The position numbers were made by a program, and so were the translations under genes. This document shows, in pieces, positions 54,886 through 64,000 of a DNA stretch of 64,000 nucleotides (the stretch's first letter is position 1; each line of letters begins with the position of its first letter). The notes under the pieces were generated by a model that was given only the letters and a program-made list of their open reading frames with translations, searched no databases and was not told the DNA's origin. Origin of the DNA: Glandiceps talaboti (lineage: Eukaryota > Hemichordata > Enteropneusta > Spengelidae); contig NC_135567.1 of assembly GCF_964340395.1 (NCBI RefSeq), positions 20,312,001 to 20,376,000 of the forward strand, read 5' to 3'.

Positions 54886-57800
54886 CATGTATCTGCATAT
54901 GGCATTTCAATCCACTTTTTTGAGTAAACGCTTTGTTACAGATATCGCACTTAAAAGGTCGTTCACCTGTATGGCATCGAATATGACGTTCTAAGATGTC
55001 CTTCGTCTGGAAACTCTTGCCGCAATATTGACAAACGTAGACTTCCTCTCCGGTGTGTAGCTTCATGTGACGATTTAAACTACTCTTCCATTTTGTCTGA
55101 GCACCACATACTTCACACTGAAGCAGCCTCTTTCCTTTGCTATGACTTTTAAGATGCGTTTCCAGAGTTTCCTTGGTTTCAAAAACCTGTTCACAGTATT
55201 GGCAGTCAAAGTGTTCTTGCTGGTGTAGCCCTACGTTGCCATGGAAACTGCTTTTCCCTACTCTATCCTTGCCATGTGTATGCATATGCTGTTCAAAATT
55301 TCCTCTCCCTTTGTACTGTTCACCACATTCCGGGCACTGATATACTTTGTTAACATTTCCATCTTCGGTATGAACTATTAAAATATCGGGATCATCGGCG
55401 CAGAAGTCGTTATTGCCGGCGCAGAAGTCGTGATTATCTTCAATATTCTGGTTAAGATACTGATTTATAGCGTATGTGTAGCTGTCGATTTCAGGACGAG
55501 TCGGAATCTCGTCTGTTTCAGAATTTTTGTCTTCAAATTGAAAATTAGTAGCATATGGAATATTGCATTGATAGGAGGAAGTAGATGGGGTCTGAGATAA
55601 GGATTGTTGATCTGTGAAATCTGTTCTCCCTTTTTGTGGCTCAGTATCACCTTTCTGTCTGTGGGCAATAAAACTACTATTACCTTTCTGTCTGTGGGCG
55701 ATAAAACTACTACTGCCTTCAAGTTGTTCAATATCACCTTTCTGTCTGTGGGCGATAAAACTACTATTCCCTTCAAGTTGTTCAATATCACCTTTCTGTC
55801 TGTGGGCAATAAAATCAGCATTTCCTTGAAATGGGCCTGTACTAAATCTATTTTTGTGGTCACTATTTCCTTGATGGTGTGTGGTATTGATTTTCCGTGG
55901 ATAATACATGTCGTTCAGTGATCCACCAGGGATAGAGATACTTTCCTCAAACTGTACATCATCACCATTGTTGTCTGATTCACTGTCCTCATCACTGTCA
56001 ACACCAGAATTGACATCAGGTGAAAAGTTACTCTCCTCTACAACATGAAGCATTTCACTTTCATCGTACAGACCCGGTTCCTCTTTGACCTGTACATTAG
56101 TTGGAGCATCGTTATAACTTTCCATGTTATCAAACTCTGCATCCTCTCCTCTCTGGACAGCATTCGTACAACTGGCAGATCTTTGATTCATTTGCGAGTC
56201 AGATATTTGCTTCCTGTGTAGCTTTTCCTGGGAATATTCCCTATTTTTATTCATATTCCCATCTTTTATTTCATTAAATCTTCTGTTAGTTTTCTGTTCC
56301 GTAATTTTACTGGTAGGTGGGAGGTACGTATCTTCACTTTGATTGGTTCTCGGATGTTTATCATGGGTTGATCCTTCCATTTTCCATCCTGTAATTTCAT
56401 TGGTTGAAGGAAGGATACTACTATCAGATGGAATCCTCTGATTGGTTATTGAGAATGTGTTACCAGATGTAATTTTCCTACTTTGATCTGTAATCTTACT
56501 GGTGGATGAGTCGTTATCATTACTGGAATCTTGCCACTGATTGGCTGGTGAACAGGTGTTACTTGATGCCATTTGAGTTATTCGTTTGACAAGTTGGAAT
56601 CGCCGATTTTTACAAATTGATCGTGACAAGGATGAAATAATCTTTTTAGATGCTGATTCTTGAGTTATTTGTCTTTGAGCAAAGCTACCTGTTTTCTTGC
56701 TAGGTGGAGGTATGTCTTCTGAGACGTCTTCCGCAACTTGTCCACTTGTTGTCACCATCTTCCTTTTAGAGTTGTTGTGTCTGGTATTTGTTGCTTCTAA
56801 CTGTCTATCAATAACTAAACAACCACTTACTGGCATCTGTCTCTCATCTGAGCTGTTAGTTTGTTTGTTAATTGGTTCCTCATCATGAGAATAAGACATG
56901 ATAGAATTCTGAACTCCAGAGGGCAGGCTTTGAGTTGGATTTTCATGACTTCCGGAATTCATGCTGTTTTGTTGGGAATTATTCCTTGAAGATCTCATTT
57001 GAATATTGACGGCACCACTTTGACATAAAAAGTTAAGAATTGTAGTTTTGTCTGTAGAAAAAAAAAAGTATTTTGACGTTATTCCCCAATATTTTTCTTT
57101 GTTCAGTCAAGCAAAATACTCATGACCTAAGGGGCCTTAGTCACAACTCGTCTCGTGACTCATAGTGACAAAAACCCCTTAGGTCATGAGTATTTCCAAC
57201 TCAATGAAGGAAAATATTGGAATATAACATAATTATACCAGCACCAGTAATATCAAAGAAAAATTGGAGAAAGTAATGTCAATTTTGAATATTTTGACTC
57301 ATATTTCAAATACATCAGCAGAACCAGTGATGTAGACATGCATTGTCGTGACATTGATGCACATTGTTGTTACATAGACAAGAATTGTTGTGATGTAGAC
57401 ACACATTGTCGTGACATAGACATGCATTGTTGTGATGTAGACATGCATTGTTATGACATAGACACATATTGTCGTGACATAGAAAGACCAGAGTATATAT
57501 TCCATACTGTTTTGTTCAACTTGGCTTGTATGTGGTATAAACTTTATTATACCACGCACAAACCAAGATATTGTCTTTGAAGACAAAATATGGGTTACAT
57601 ACCCTGGACATTCTACATCATGACAACCTGTGTCTATGTCACTGGTTCTGTGGTTCTACATCATGACAACCTGTGTCTATGTCACTGGTTCTGTGGTTCT
57701 ACACAACAACAACCTGTATCTATGTCACTGGTTCTGTGGTTCTGTCATTCTACATCATGACAACCTGTGTCTATGTCACTGGTTCTGTGGTTCTACACAA

Positions 57801-60054
57801 CAACAACCTGTATCTATGTCACTGGTTCTGTGGTTCTACATCACAACAACCTGTGTCTATGTCACTGGTTCTGTGGTTCTACATCATGACAACCTGTGTC
57901 TATGTCACTGGTTCTGTGGTTCTACATCATGACAACCTGTATCTATGTCACTGGTTCTGTGGTTCTACATCACAACAACCTGTGTCTATGTCACTGGTTC
58001 TGCAGTTCTATTAGTCAAAATACCCAGTATCTCTTCCTATGAAACTCAATAGAGAGCATGCATCAAGCCGTGCAACAATTTTCTGTTTCAAACCCGGCAC
58101 ATTTTGCGTAAATATGGCAATATGGTATCTGTTCACTCAGTTAATCGGTCTTTATGTCTTTGTGCATAAAATAATTTTTCACTATCAGTTTTTGTGGTTA
58201 TGTGACTTACCGACCTGGATATGGGTTTTGCAGACCACAGTAGTACTGCATACAGGCCCTCCTAAAGCCATGCAGGCCCTTCTGCCATACAACATCAGTC
58301 AGAAAAACACATATCCAAACCGTAAAGATTTATACAAAATCTGCACTGATTAAAGGTGTACCACACATTGAGTAGCAGAATATAGCCGATTTATATCAGG
58401 CCTGATAAAATAAATTGTGTGGTTCTGGTTACATTCAATTTGAGAATAGATGGGGTAGGTAGATTTTTTATATTATTTCATTATTATTTTTTTCATGTGT
58501 GTGTGTCTAGTTCAGGTTTTCCGTTGTTTTCCAAATGGTCGCTGTGTTGTTTATTTCTTCCCATCATATGTATACCCATTACAGATTGGAAGAACAGTTT
58601 TATATTGTCTTTTTAATTTGACGATAGTTTCCGCATCCACTATTTCTCGTGAGCCTTTAAAATTTTTGCAATTTATCTTATTTTTTCTTGAATATGTAAA
58701 AAAATGTTTAGGGTCAGCAGTGAAAAGCTAGGAGAGAGCGGGTAACCAGAACCACACAATTTTTCTTTGGCCTAAGAAGAAAATGAAGAGTAAAAGGGAC
58801 CACATGGATAAGGATTGGGTATTTATTTTGGATTATTAATTTATAAAACAATTTTATCATGGCTTCCTACTTGAAAAATCAATGTGAAACAACATATGCC
58901 AAGTCCTTGTTTGCAACTCAATACATTGCAAAAGAATACTATGTGTAAATGTGTAAAATCTTTGTTATTGTACATACAGTAATAAAACTTTTTACACATT
59001 TATTTAGATTTTTGCAATGTATTGAGTTATAAACACAGACTTGGTTTGTGTTGTTATAAATTAAAATCCATCATAAATACCCAATCTTCATCCACATGGT
59101 CTCCTTAAGATATTTCAGCAAAGTGAGGCCATGTAGGAGTTGTCATTTCACGTACCTGTTTTAGAAAGTGTATTTTCTTGGAGTTGTTGTAACATCATTT
59201 TTGAGGATTCTTGAAAAGAACGACTAATTTCCTCAATTTTGTTGTTATATGTCACCTCTTCCCAAATGTAGTAACAATCTAGAATGGAAATTTAAAAGAA
59301 TCATTTATTTGATGTGACAAAAATGTGGCAAAAATTCTGTTATTTGCCAGGTCTCACTGGGCTAAGTGCTATTTGCCAGCCTTTGCCATTATTGTGCAGG
59401 TAAATACCAGGGATAGGTACGGCTAGTAGTGAGGGGTAAAACTGGTATGTCATCCCAACAAAGTACCCCTCACTATAAAGGCCTTTGGACCATAACTCAG
59501 TGAAATATAAAATAACACATAACAAAAATACATGTATAACTATTGAATAGAGCTATAGACTGCAGTACAATACCAGTCTTTATGTACCAATGTATGTAGT
59601 CATGGTTGCACATAGAGTAAGTTGGAAATCAATTCTGTCAATGTCTATATATTTACTTCTCCAATGTCAGAATCGAGTCCTGTAGTCAGTCTGCTTAAGC
59701 AGGACTAATACAATGTAACCAGATCTTAATAATATTGTGTGTCAATCTTGATTGAAGATTGATTTTATGTGGGTTTTGCACACAGTCCACTATTCTACAA
59801 TCTTCCCGACATTTCACTGGCAATAAATGAAGATATATTAAACAAAATAAACTTGAAATGGTTTATTTACCTTCTTGAGTTAGGCTTGACATTGGTGACC
59901 GTTCTTCGTCATCACATAGTAATCTATTCAGCGCCGAATCAGTTTCAGAACGCCCGTCGGCTCCATTTTGCATCGCGAAATTTTCCCCCTTTTCAGCAAA
60001 ACATACACTTATCTGCTTACTGAGCGAAAGGGTTATGTTTTCTGAACCATGCAT
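54836..60054 (-). CDS. C2H2 zinc-finger protein with five C-terminal fingers
   Basis: Three minus-strand exons, 60054-59871, 59278-59156 and 57051-54836, join in phase for 840 aa. The start (MHGSENITLSLSKQ) is set by similarity to the divergent paralogue (MQDSESVNLSISKK). The N-terminal 120 residues (CYYIWEEV, SSKMMLQQLQE, KTTILNFLCQ) are conserved between the pair. A long Ser/Asn/Gln-rich, probably disordered region follows, with an acidic patch (VDSDEDSESDNNGDD) and repeats of SSFIAHRQKGDIEQLEG. Five C2H2 fingers lie at about 673-695, 717-739, 746-768, 774-796 and 802-824; the third to fifth are joined by TGE-type linkers. By family knowledge this is a nuclear sequence-specific DNA-binding protein; its targets are unknown. 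The last residues and stop lie in the first unit of a minisatellite. Confidence 0.88.
57078..57620. mobile_element. Dispersed repeat family C, copy 2
   Basis: The sequence runs from ATTCCCCAATATTTTTCTTT through an inverted block (ACTCATGACCTAAGGGGCC and CCCCTTAGGTCATGAGTATT), then blocks shared with 8978-9475 (CAGAACCAGTGATGTAGAC, GATATTGTCTTTGAA). It lies in the last intron of the zinc-finger gene. A 21-24-bp tandem (57330-57480, GACATGCATTGTTGTGA) sits inside it. Confidence 0.65.
57600..58012 (+). repeat. About 43-bp minisatellite, about nine copies
   Basis: Units contain TCTACATCATGACAACCTGT and ATGTCACTGGTTCTGTGGT. The CTACATCACTGGTT word also occurs in family C, so the array seems to have grown from the end of that element. 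Open frames here are artefacts. Confidence 0.92.
58396..58775 (+). mobile_element. MITE family A, full-length copy (380 bp)
   Basis: It starts TCAGGCCTGATAAAA and ends TTTGGCCTAA; the interior matches the copy at 405-779 closely. It lies in the last intron of the zinc-finger gene. Confidence 0.8.
58797..59104. mobile_element. MITE family B, copy with shortened right arm
   Basis: The left end is GACCACATGGATAAGGATTG and the right end CATCCACATGGTCTCC. It sits directly beside a family A copy and ends 52 bp from exon 2 of the zinc-finger gene. Confidence 0.8.
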
Positions 60055-61452
60055 AGTGAAATTTATAAAAAATATCTCGTCACATAAAGCCAGGAAGCTA
60101 TCAATGATAACAATAATTGTCGACGGCAATACAGTGTCTGACACCTTTTCAGTCATCAACAACACAGGCGAAAGTGGGACGCTGGGGGCGTCCTTTATGA
60201 CCCGACAACTTTTGTACACAGTAACTTGTGGGTCGAAAAAACTTTATATTCGATTGTAATTTGGCTTGACTCGTTCCTTACATTTTATATCTACATTATT
60301 ATCGTGAGTAATGGCACAAACAACATAACACAGATTTCTGTACAATAAGCAATTATTGTTTCTATCAAAATGTGCATCTTCTATTGAAATTTTCTGAGAA
60401 TGAATTTACAATGCTATTTAGTTCGTTCACAGGTAATCGAGGAACTGTGTTACAAACAAACAAACAAAAAACAAACAAACAAACAAACAAAACAAAAAAC
60501 AATCGAAGGAACGAATAAACAAACAAACAATTGAGTAAATGAATGAATGAAAATAAGTACAAACAAACAAACAAACAAACAAACAAAATTTGCATTAATC
60601 CATAAACACATGAATAACTATCTATGTACGTGTATTCACGTAATATTATTAAAATATTGTACTATAATATATATACATGTATCAGTAAAGTGTTTATGGC
60701 CAAGAACTTTCGCTCAGGCTTTACTCAGCTGCCTCAGTAGGCCCAAAACTTCGAGCCTCAGGGCTGCATGCAGGGCAGCTCAGCAAAGCCTGAGTGAAAC
60801 CTTTTGGCCAGAAACACTTTGCTGTTTATTTTATGTTTAAATGAAACTGCTTAGTGTGTGTATATAGATTCCTATGTTTATGGTGTTTTTATTTACTCAT
60901 GTATATTAACCCCCCCACCTCCGATTAGTCTAGTTCAAAAATACAATGTTCCTTTAGAGTGATGTTCTAAAACAAGTAAATGCTAATGTTCTTTTACAAT
61001 GACTACAATTTCTTGCGTAAACCTTCTTCCCAATATTAATTCTATTTGTAAATGAAAATCAGAAACTTTAAATTTTGTAAGTAATCTATAGTATTAGTCA
61101 TGTGATAACATTGCTGTATTTTTAACACAAAAAAAATATTTTTAAGTTTTACATTTTCGAAAAATAAGGAGTCAAAAGGTACGGAAAAAATTACCTACCG
61201 TAATACTAATAGGTATGGCTTCTTTGTAATTTGTAAAGTACAATGAAAAATTAGTTTTTCCAGTGTTTTGTCAGTGTGTTTTTGTATTTGAGCCTTTGCA
61301 TAGTGCGCCCTCTCGAAAATAATTTTACCCATAATTCAAAGTCCAGGTCAGGTCATTACGATAGTCTGGTGATTCACTTGGAATCGCCGATAAAACGTAA
61401 ATATTTCGATATAAGGCAGCACTTTGTGTTGTTTTGAACGATTTCTATCAAA
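60055..61452. promoter_or_regulatory. Shared upstream region of the divergent zinc-finger paralogues
   Basis: The two start codons are 1.4 kb apart and face away from each other, so this interval must hold both promoters or one bidirectional region. It contains (AAAC)n tracts (about 60455-60590) and hairpin element H. No core promoter motif was identified. Confidence 0.5.
60683..60824. mobile_element. Small hairpin element H
   Basis: Inverted arms of about 51 bp (60683-60733 and 60774-60824) match at most positions: CAGTAAAGTGTTTATGGCCA and CGCTCAGGCTTTACTCAGCT against their inverses. A 40-bp loop separates them. It lies in the divergent intergenic region. Confidence 0.7.
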
Positions 61453-64000
61453 ATGCAAGATTCGGAAAGTGTAAATCTTTCTATTAGTAAGAAAATATGT
61501 TTAGTTTTCACCGAAAATGGGAAAGAATTCACGACGAATCGGTCACACGATTGTTTCGGTTCGGATTCATCAACAGAACGAACGAAGATATCGGATTCGG
61601 ACTCGATCTCTCTTTTAAATCCTAAAGGTAACACTAATTTTACTCTTTTCGTAACATTTATTCGATTCAGTTTAATATAACTGTTATTTGTAGGTTTTAT
61701 TTTTATTATATATTGATATTTCCGACACGCCCATGTTGAAGCGTTCTAACACGTCCGGGCAAAATGTGTTTTCTATTCAACACAAGTTTCATATACATAT
61801 AAAAGTGCTATTGTTTTCGAGTCCTGTATTTTGCATACCCTTTGTATTGTTATAATGTGGATATAAATACAATAAGTGTACATAACATGTTATGATCAGG
61901 TGATACCAGTCACTGACACCTCTGAATGGAGGAATGTTTCCATGATCATTGTAGTGTAATATTCATTAATTCACTACAGTATAAATGCCAATGGTATGGT
62001 GCAAGGCATCACCAGTATGTATATACTAGTAATAATTATATATTCCCCTATATTTTTCTTTGTTCAGACAAGGAAAGTACAAGTGATCTAAGGGGCCTTC
62101 TCACTACAAGTACAAGTGACCTAAGGGGCCTTCTCACTACACGTACAAGTGGCCTAAGGGGCCTTCTCACTACAAGTACAAGTGACCTAAAGGGCCTTCT
62201 CACTACAAGTACAAGTGACCTAAGGGGCCTTCTCACTACAAGTACAAGTCACTAGATGCTAGACAAGTAATGACAAACCCCTTAGGTCATGAGTATTTTC
62301 TGGTTGAATGAAGAAAAATATTGAGGAGTTATATAGTTATACCTCTCCAAGCATAATTTATGAAATTTTTTTGGGAAAGATGGAAATGTGGGAGATTTTA
62401 TGTCAATTTTAAGCATGTACCATAGAACTGTTGACATAGACAGGGTTTTTTTGGGGCGTAGAACAACCAGGGTATATAGTCTAGATATTTCAAATTTTGT
62501 CTATATTTTCTGTTCAAAGGCAATAACTTGGCTTGTGCATGGGATAATATACACCAGTGTGCCCACTAATGATAGCCAAATTTTATTGTTGCAAGTCAAA
62601 ATGAGAAAAACTCATTTCTTGTGAGTCATCACATAGTAAGAGATAGGGGAACACCAAATTTTGGTGCGTCACTAGAAATTGTGTGCGTCAGTGGCATGTC
62701 AAATTGGCTTAGAGGGCACACTGATATACACTTATTGCCTGGCTATGAGACATTAGTTGACATCTATTACCTTGAGGGCTGTTATACAGCGACTATTTGC
62801 TGTGACTGAAAGCCGAGGGAAATAGTTGTTACATAACAGCATGAGGGGTAATATAATGTCTACTAGTGCCCGAATAAGGCCAGGCAATAAGTATTGTGTA
62901 ACTCATGATCACATTCCCAGGCATGTAGTCTTTCCAGCATAAAGGAATATCACCAGCAGGACTACTCTTAATGTAATAGTGCCCTAGGGAAAATATAAAA
63001 TGAATAGTGCCCTCTGTATGCAAATTGAGATCACTATGGGTCTATTGTTCATACCATGTGACATGGTTCAGCCAATCACTGATGGATATAATACATTTTG
63101 TTTGTATATAGAGGTAACAAATCTCTATTCTTCCTTTACTTACTAGATTGTTATTACATATGGGAGGAAGTAAGATGTACCAACAAATTAGACAAAATAT
63201 CTCATTCATTTGAAGCGTCGTCAAAAATGATATTACAACAGTTGCAGGAAGACACACTCTCTAGTAAAGGTGGGTATTATTGTTTGTGTTATCATTTCGT
63301 ATGTAACTGTGATGATAATAATAGTAATCTTTATTTATACGAGATAGTTCTTTAAGTATATAAACACTTGTCTCCCAAGAAGTCCAGTGAGGGCCATATC
63401 CCTCATTTGTTCAGTGTTAATGCAGGAGGAAACTGGAGTACCCGGGGAAAACCAGCGTTGTTCGGTAGAGTCAAACTGCATGAAACTCAAGACTGACAGT
63501 TTACAGTCAAAACCTCTCATCTTATCAACATTATCTTGTGTGTATTGGTTAAAATGTTAGTACTCAACTAAATTATTGTTTTTGAAAATTTGTATTTTTT
63601 TCTTTTTTCTGCAGACAAAACTACAATTCTGAATTTTCTATGTCAAACTGGAGCAGTTGATGTACAAGTGGTATCTTCAAATCCAAAAACTGATTCACAA
63701 CAAAGTATGAAGACGCTACCCAGAAAGGAAACTCTTCAATCTATCAATCCACACATTTCTCTAGGAAGCCGGTCACCTGGTAATAACAAAACAAGCAACT
63801 ATTCTGACAGACAAATGATAGTATCTGGTGGATTACTCATTGATGGACATCCAGAAGACAAGTCACCAGGAAATACGAAAGGGAACAACAATATCGGCTC
63901 TCGTCAAAGGCCGATGTTGAATACGAGTAACTCTCATCAAAGGCCGATGTCATCTAATAAGAGTAACAGAGGGCTGTTGTCCGAGGGAGCTTCCAGATCG
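61453..64000 (+). CDS. Paralogue of the five-finger zinc-finger gene, 5' part (cut by window end)
   Basis: Three exons were read: 61453-61627, 63147-63269, and 63615 to the window end. Junction phases and the 123-bp length of exon 2 are identical to the minus-strand gene at 54836-60054. Shared protein blocks are SVNLSISKKICLVFTENGKEF, CYYIWEEV, SSKMILQQLQED and KTTILNFLCQTGAVDVQ. The third exon then turns into a Ser/Asn/Arg-rich region with SRQRPM and SHQRPM repeats. No zinc fingers are reached before the window ends, so their presence is inferred from the paralogue. Intron 1 holds repeat family C; intron 2 holds repeat family J. Confidence 0.82.
62030..62560. mobile_element. Dispersed repeat family C, copy 3 with internal tandem
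   Basis: It has the family blocks CCCCTATATTTTTCTTTGTT, CCCCTTAGGTCATGAGTATT and GAAGAAAAATATTGAGGAG. One block has expanded into six units of about 33 bp (62075-62255, AAGTGACCTAAGGGGCCTTC). It lies in intron 1 of the plus-strand paralogue. Confidence 0.7.
63310..63491 (+). repeat. Dispersed SINE-like repeat family J, copy 2
   Basis: It matches 12642-12822 over about 180 bp (CTTTATTTATAC, ACTTGTCTCCCAAGAAGTCC, GGAGTACCCGGGGAAAACC). It is in intron 2 of the plus-strand zinc-finger paralogue. Confidence 0.6.

Noticed and set aside
57630-58014. Frames with CVYVTGSVVLHHDN repeats
   Set aside because: They come from the 43-bp minisatellite in an intron of the zinc-finger gene; no start context or family similarity.
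58039-58353. 104-aa ATG-initiated frame on the plus strand
   Set aside because: It lies in an intron of the opposite-strand gene and has no recognisable domain. Its length is expected by chance in AT-rich DNA of this size.
1-64000. Search for retrovirus-like, LTR or Polinton elements
   Set aside because: No paired long terminal repeats, capsid, envelope or integrase-like frames were recognised anywhere in the window.

Overview
The window is AT-rich, intron-rich animal DNA. GT-AG introns, long minisatellites and many short inverted-repeat elements point to a non-vertebrate bilaterian, probably marine. The gene set (MyD88-type death domains, a DED-NACHT receptor, TXNL1, GTF2E2, C2H2 zinc-finger duplicates) would fit a hemichordate, cephalochordate, echinoderm or lophotrochozoan; the sequence alone does not decide between these. 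All gene models below were assembled by eye from reading frames, splice sites and family knowledge; no transcript or database search was available.

Layout. Positions 1-9 kb hold two divergently transcribed genes whose first coding exons carry related MyD88-type death domains. The left one (minus strand) leaves the window or has unrecognised downstream exons. The right one (plus strand, four exons, 461 aa) joins the death domain to four predicted membrane segments instead of a TIR domain. Positions 10.9-19.3 kb hold a complete TXNL1 (8 exons, 291 aa), and 21.8-35.1 kb hold a complete, convergent GTF2E2 (7 exons, 288 aa). The GTF2E2 introns are packed with minisatellites, MITE-like elements and a 4.7-kb TTAA-flanked piggyBac-like element. 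Positions 38.8-43.5 kb hold a two-exon DED-NACHT protein (1004 aa). Positions 46.3-50.9 kb hold a two-exon gene of unknown function (614 aa) with ten 14-residue repeats, preceded by an array of E2F-like sites at about 30-bp spacing. Positions 54.8-64 kb hold a head-to-head pair of paralogous genes: a complete minus-strand copy with five C2H2 fingers (840 aa) and a plus-strand copy cut by the window end.

The housekeeping genes (proteasome-associated thioredoxin, basal transcription factor) sit between apparent innate-immunity genes (death-fold proteins). No operon logic applies. Repeats make up a large share of the window: at least six dispersed short-element families occur in two or more copies, and nearly every long intron has its own private tandem array. 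In three places a tandem array has captured gene structure: the GTF2E2 exon-4 splice donor, the GTF2E2 exon-7 acceptor, and the stop-codon end of the zinc-finger gene.
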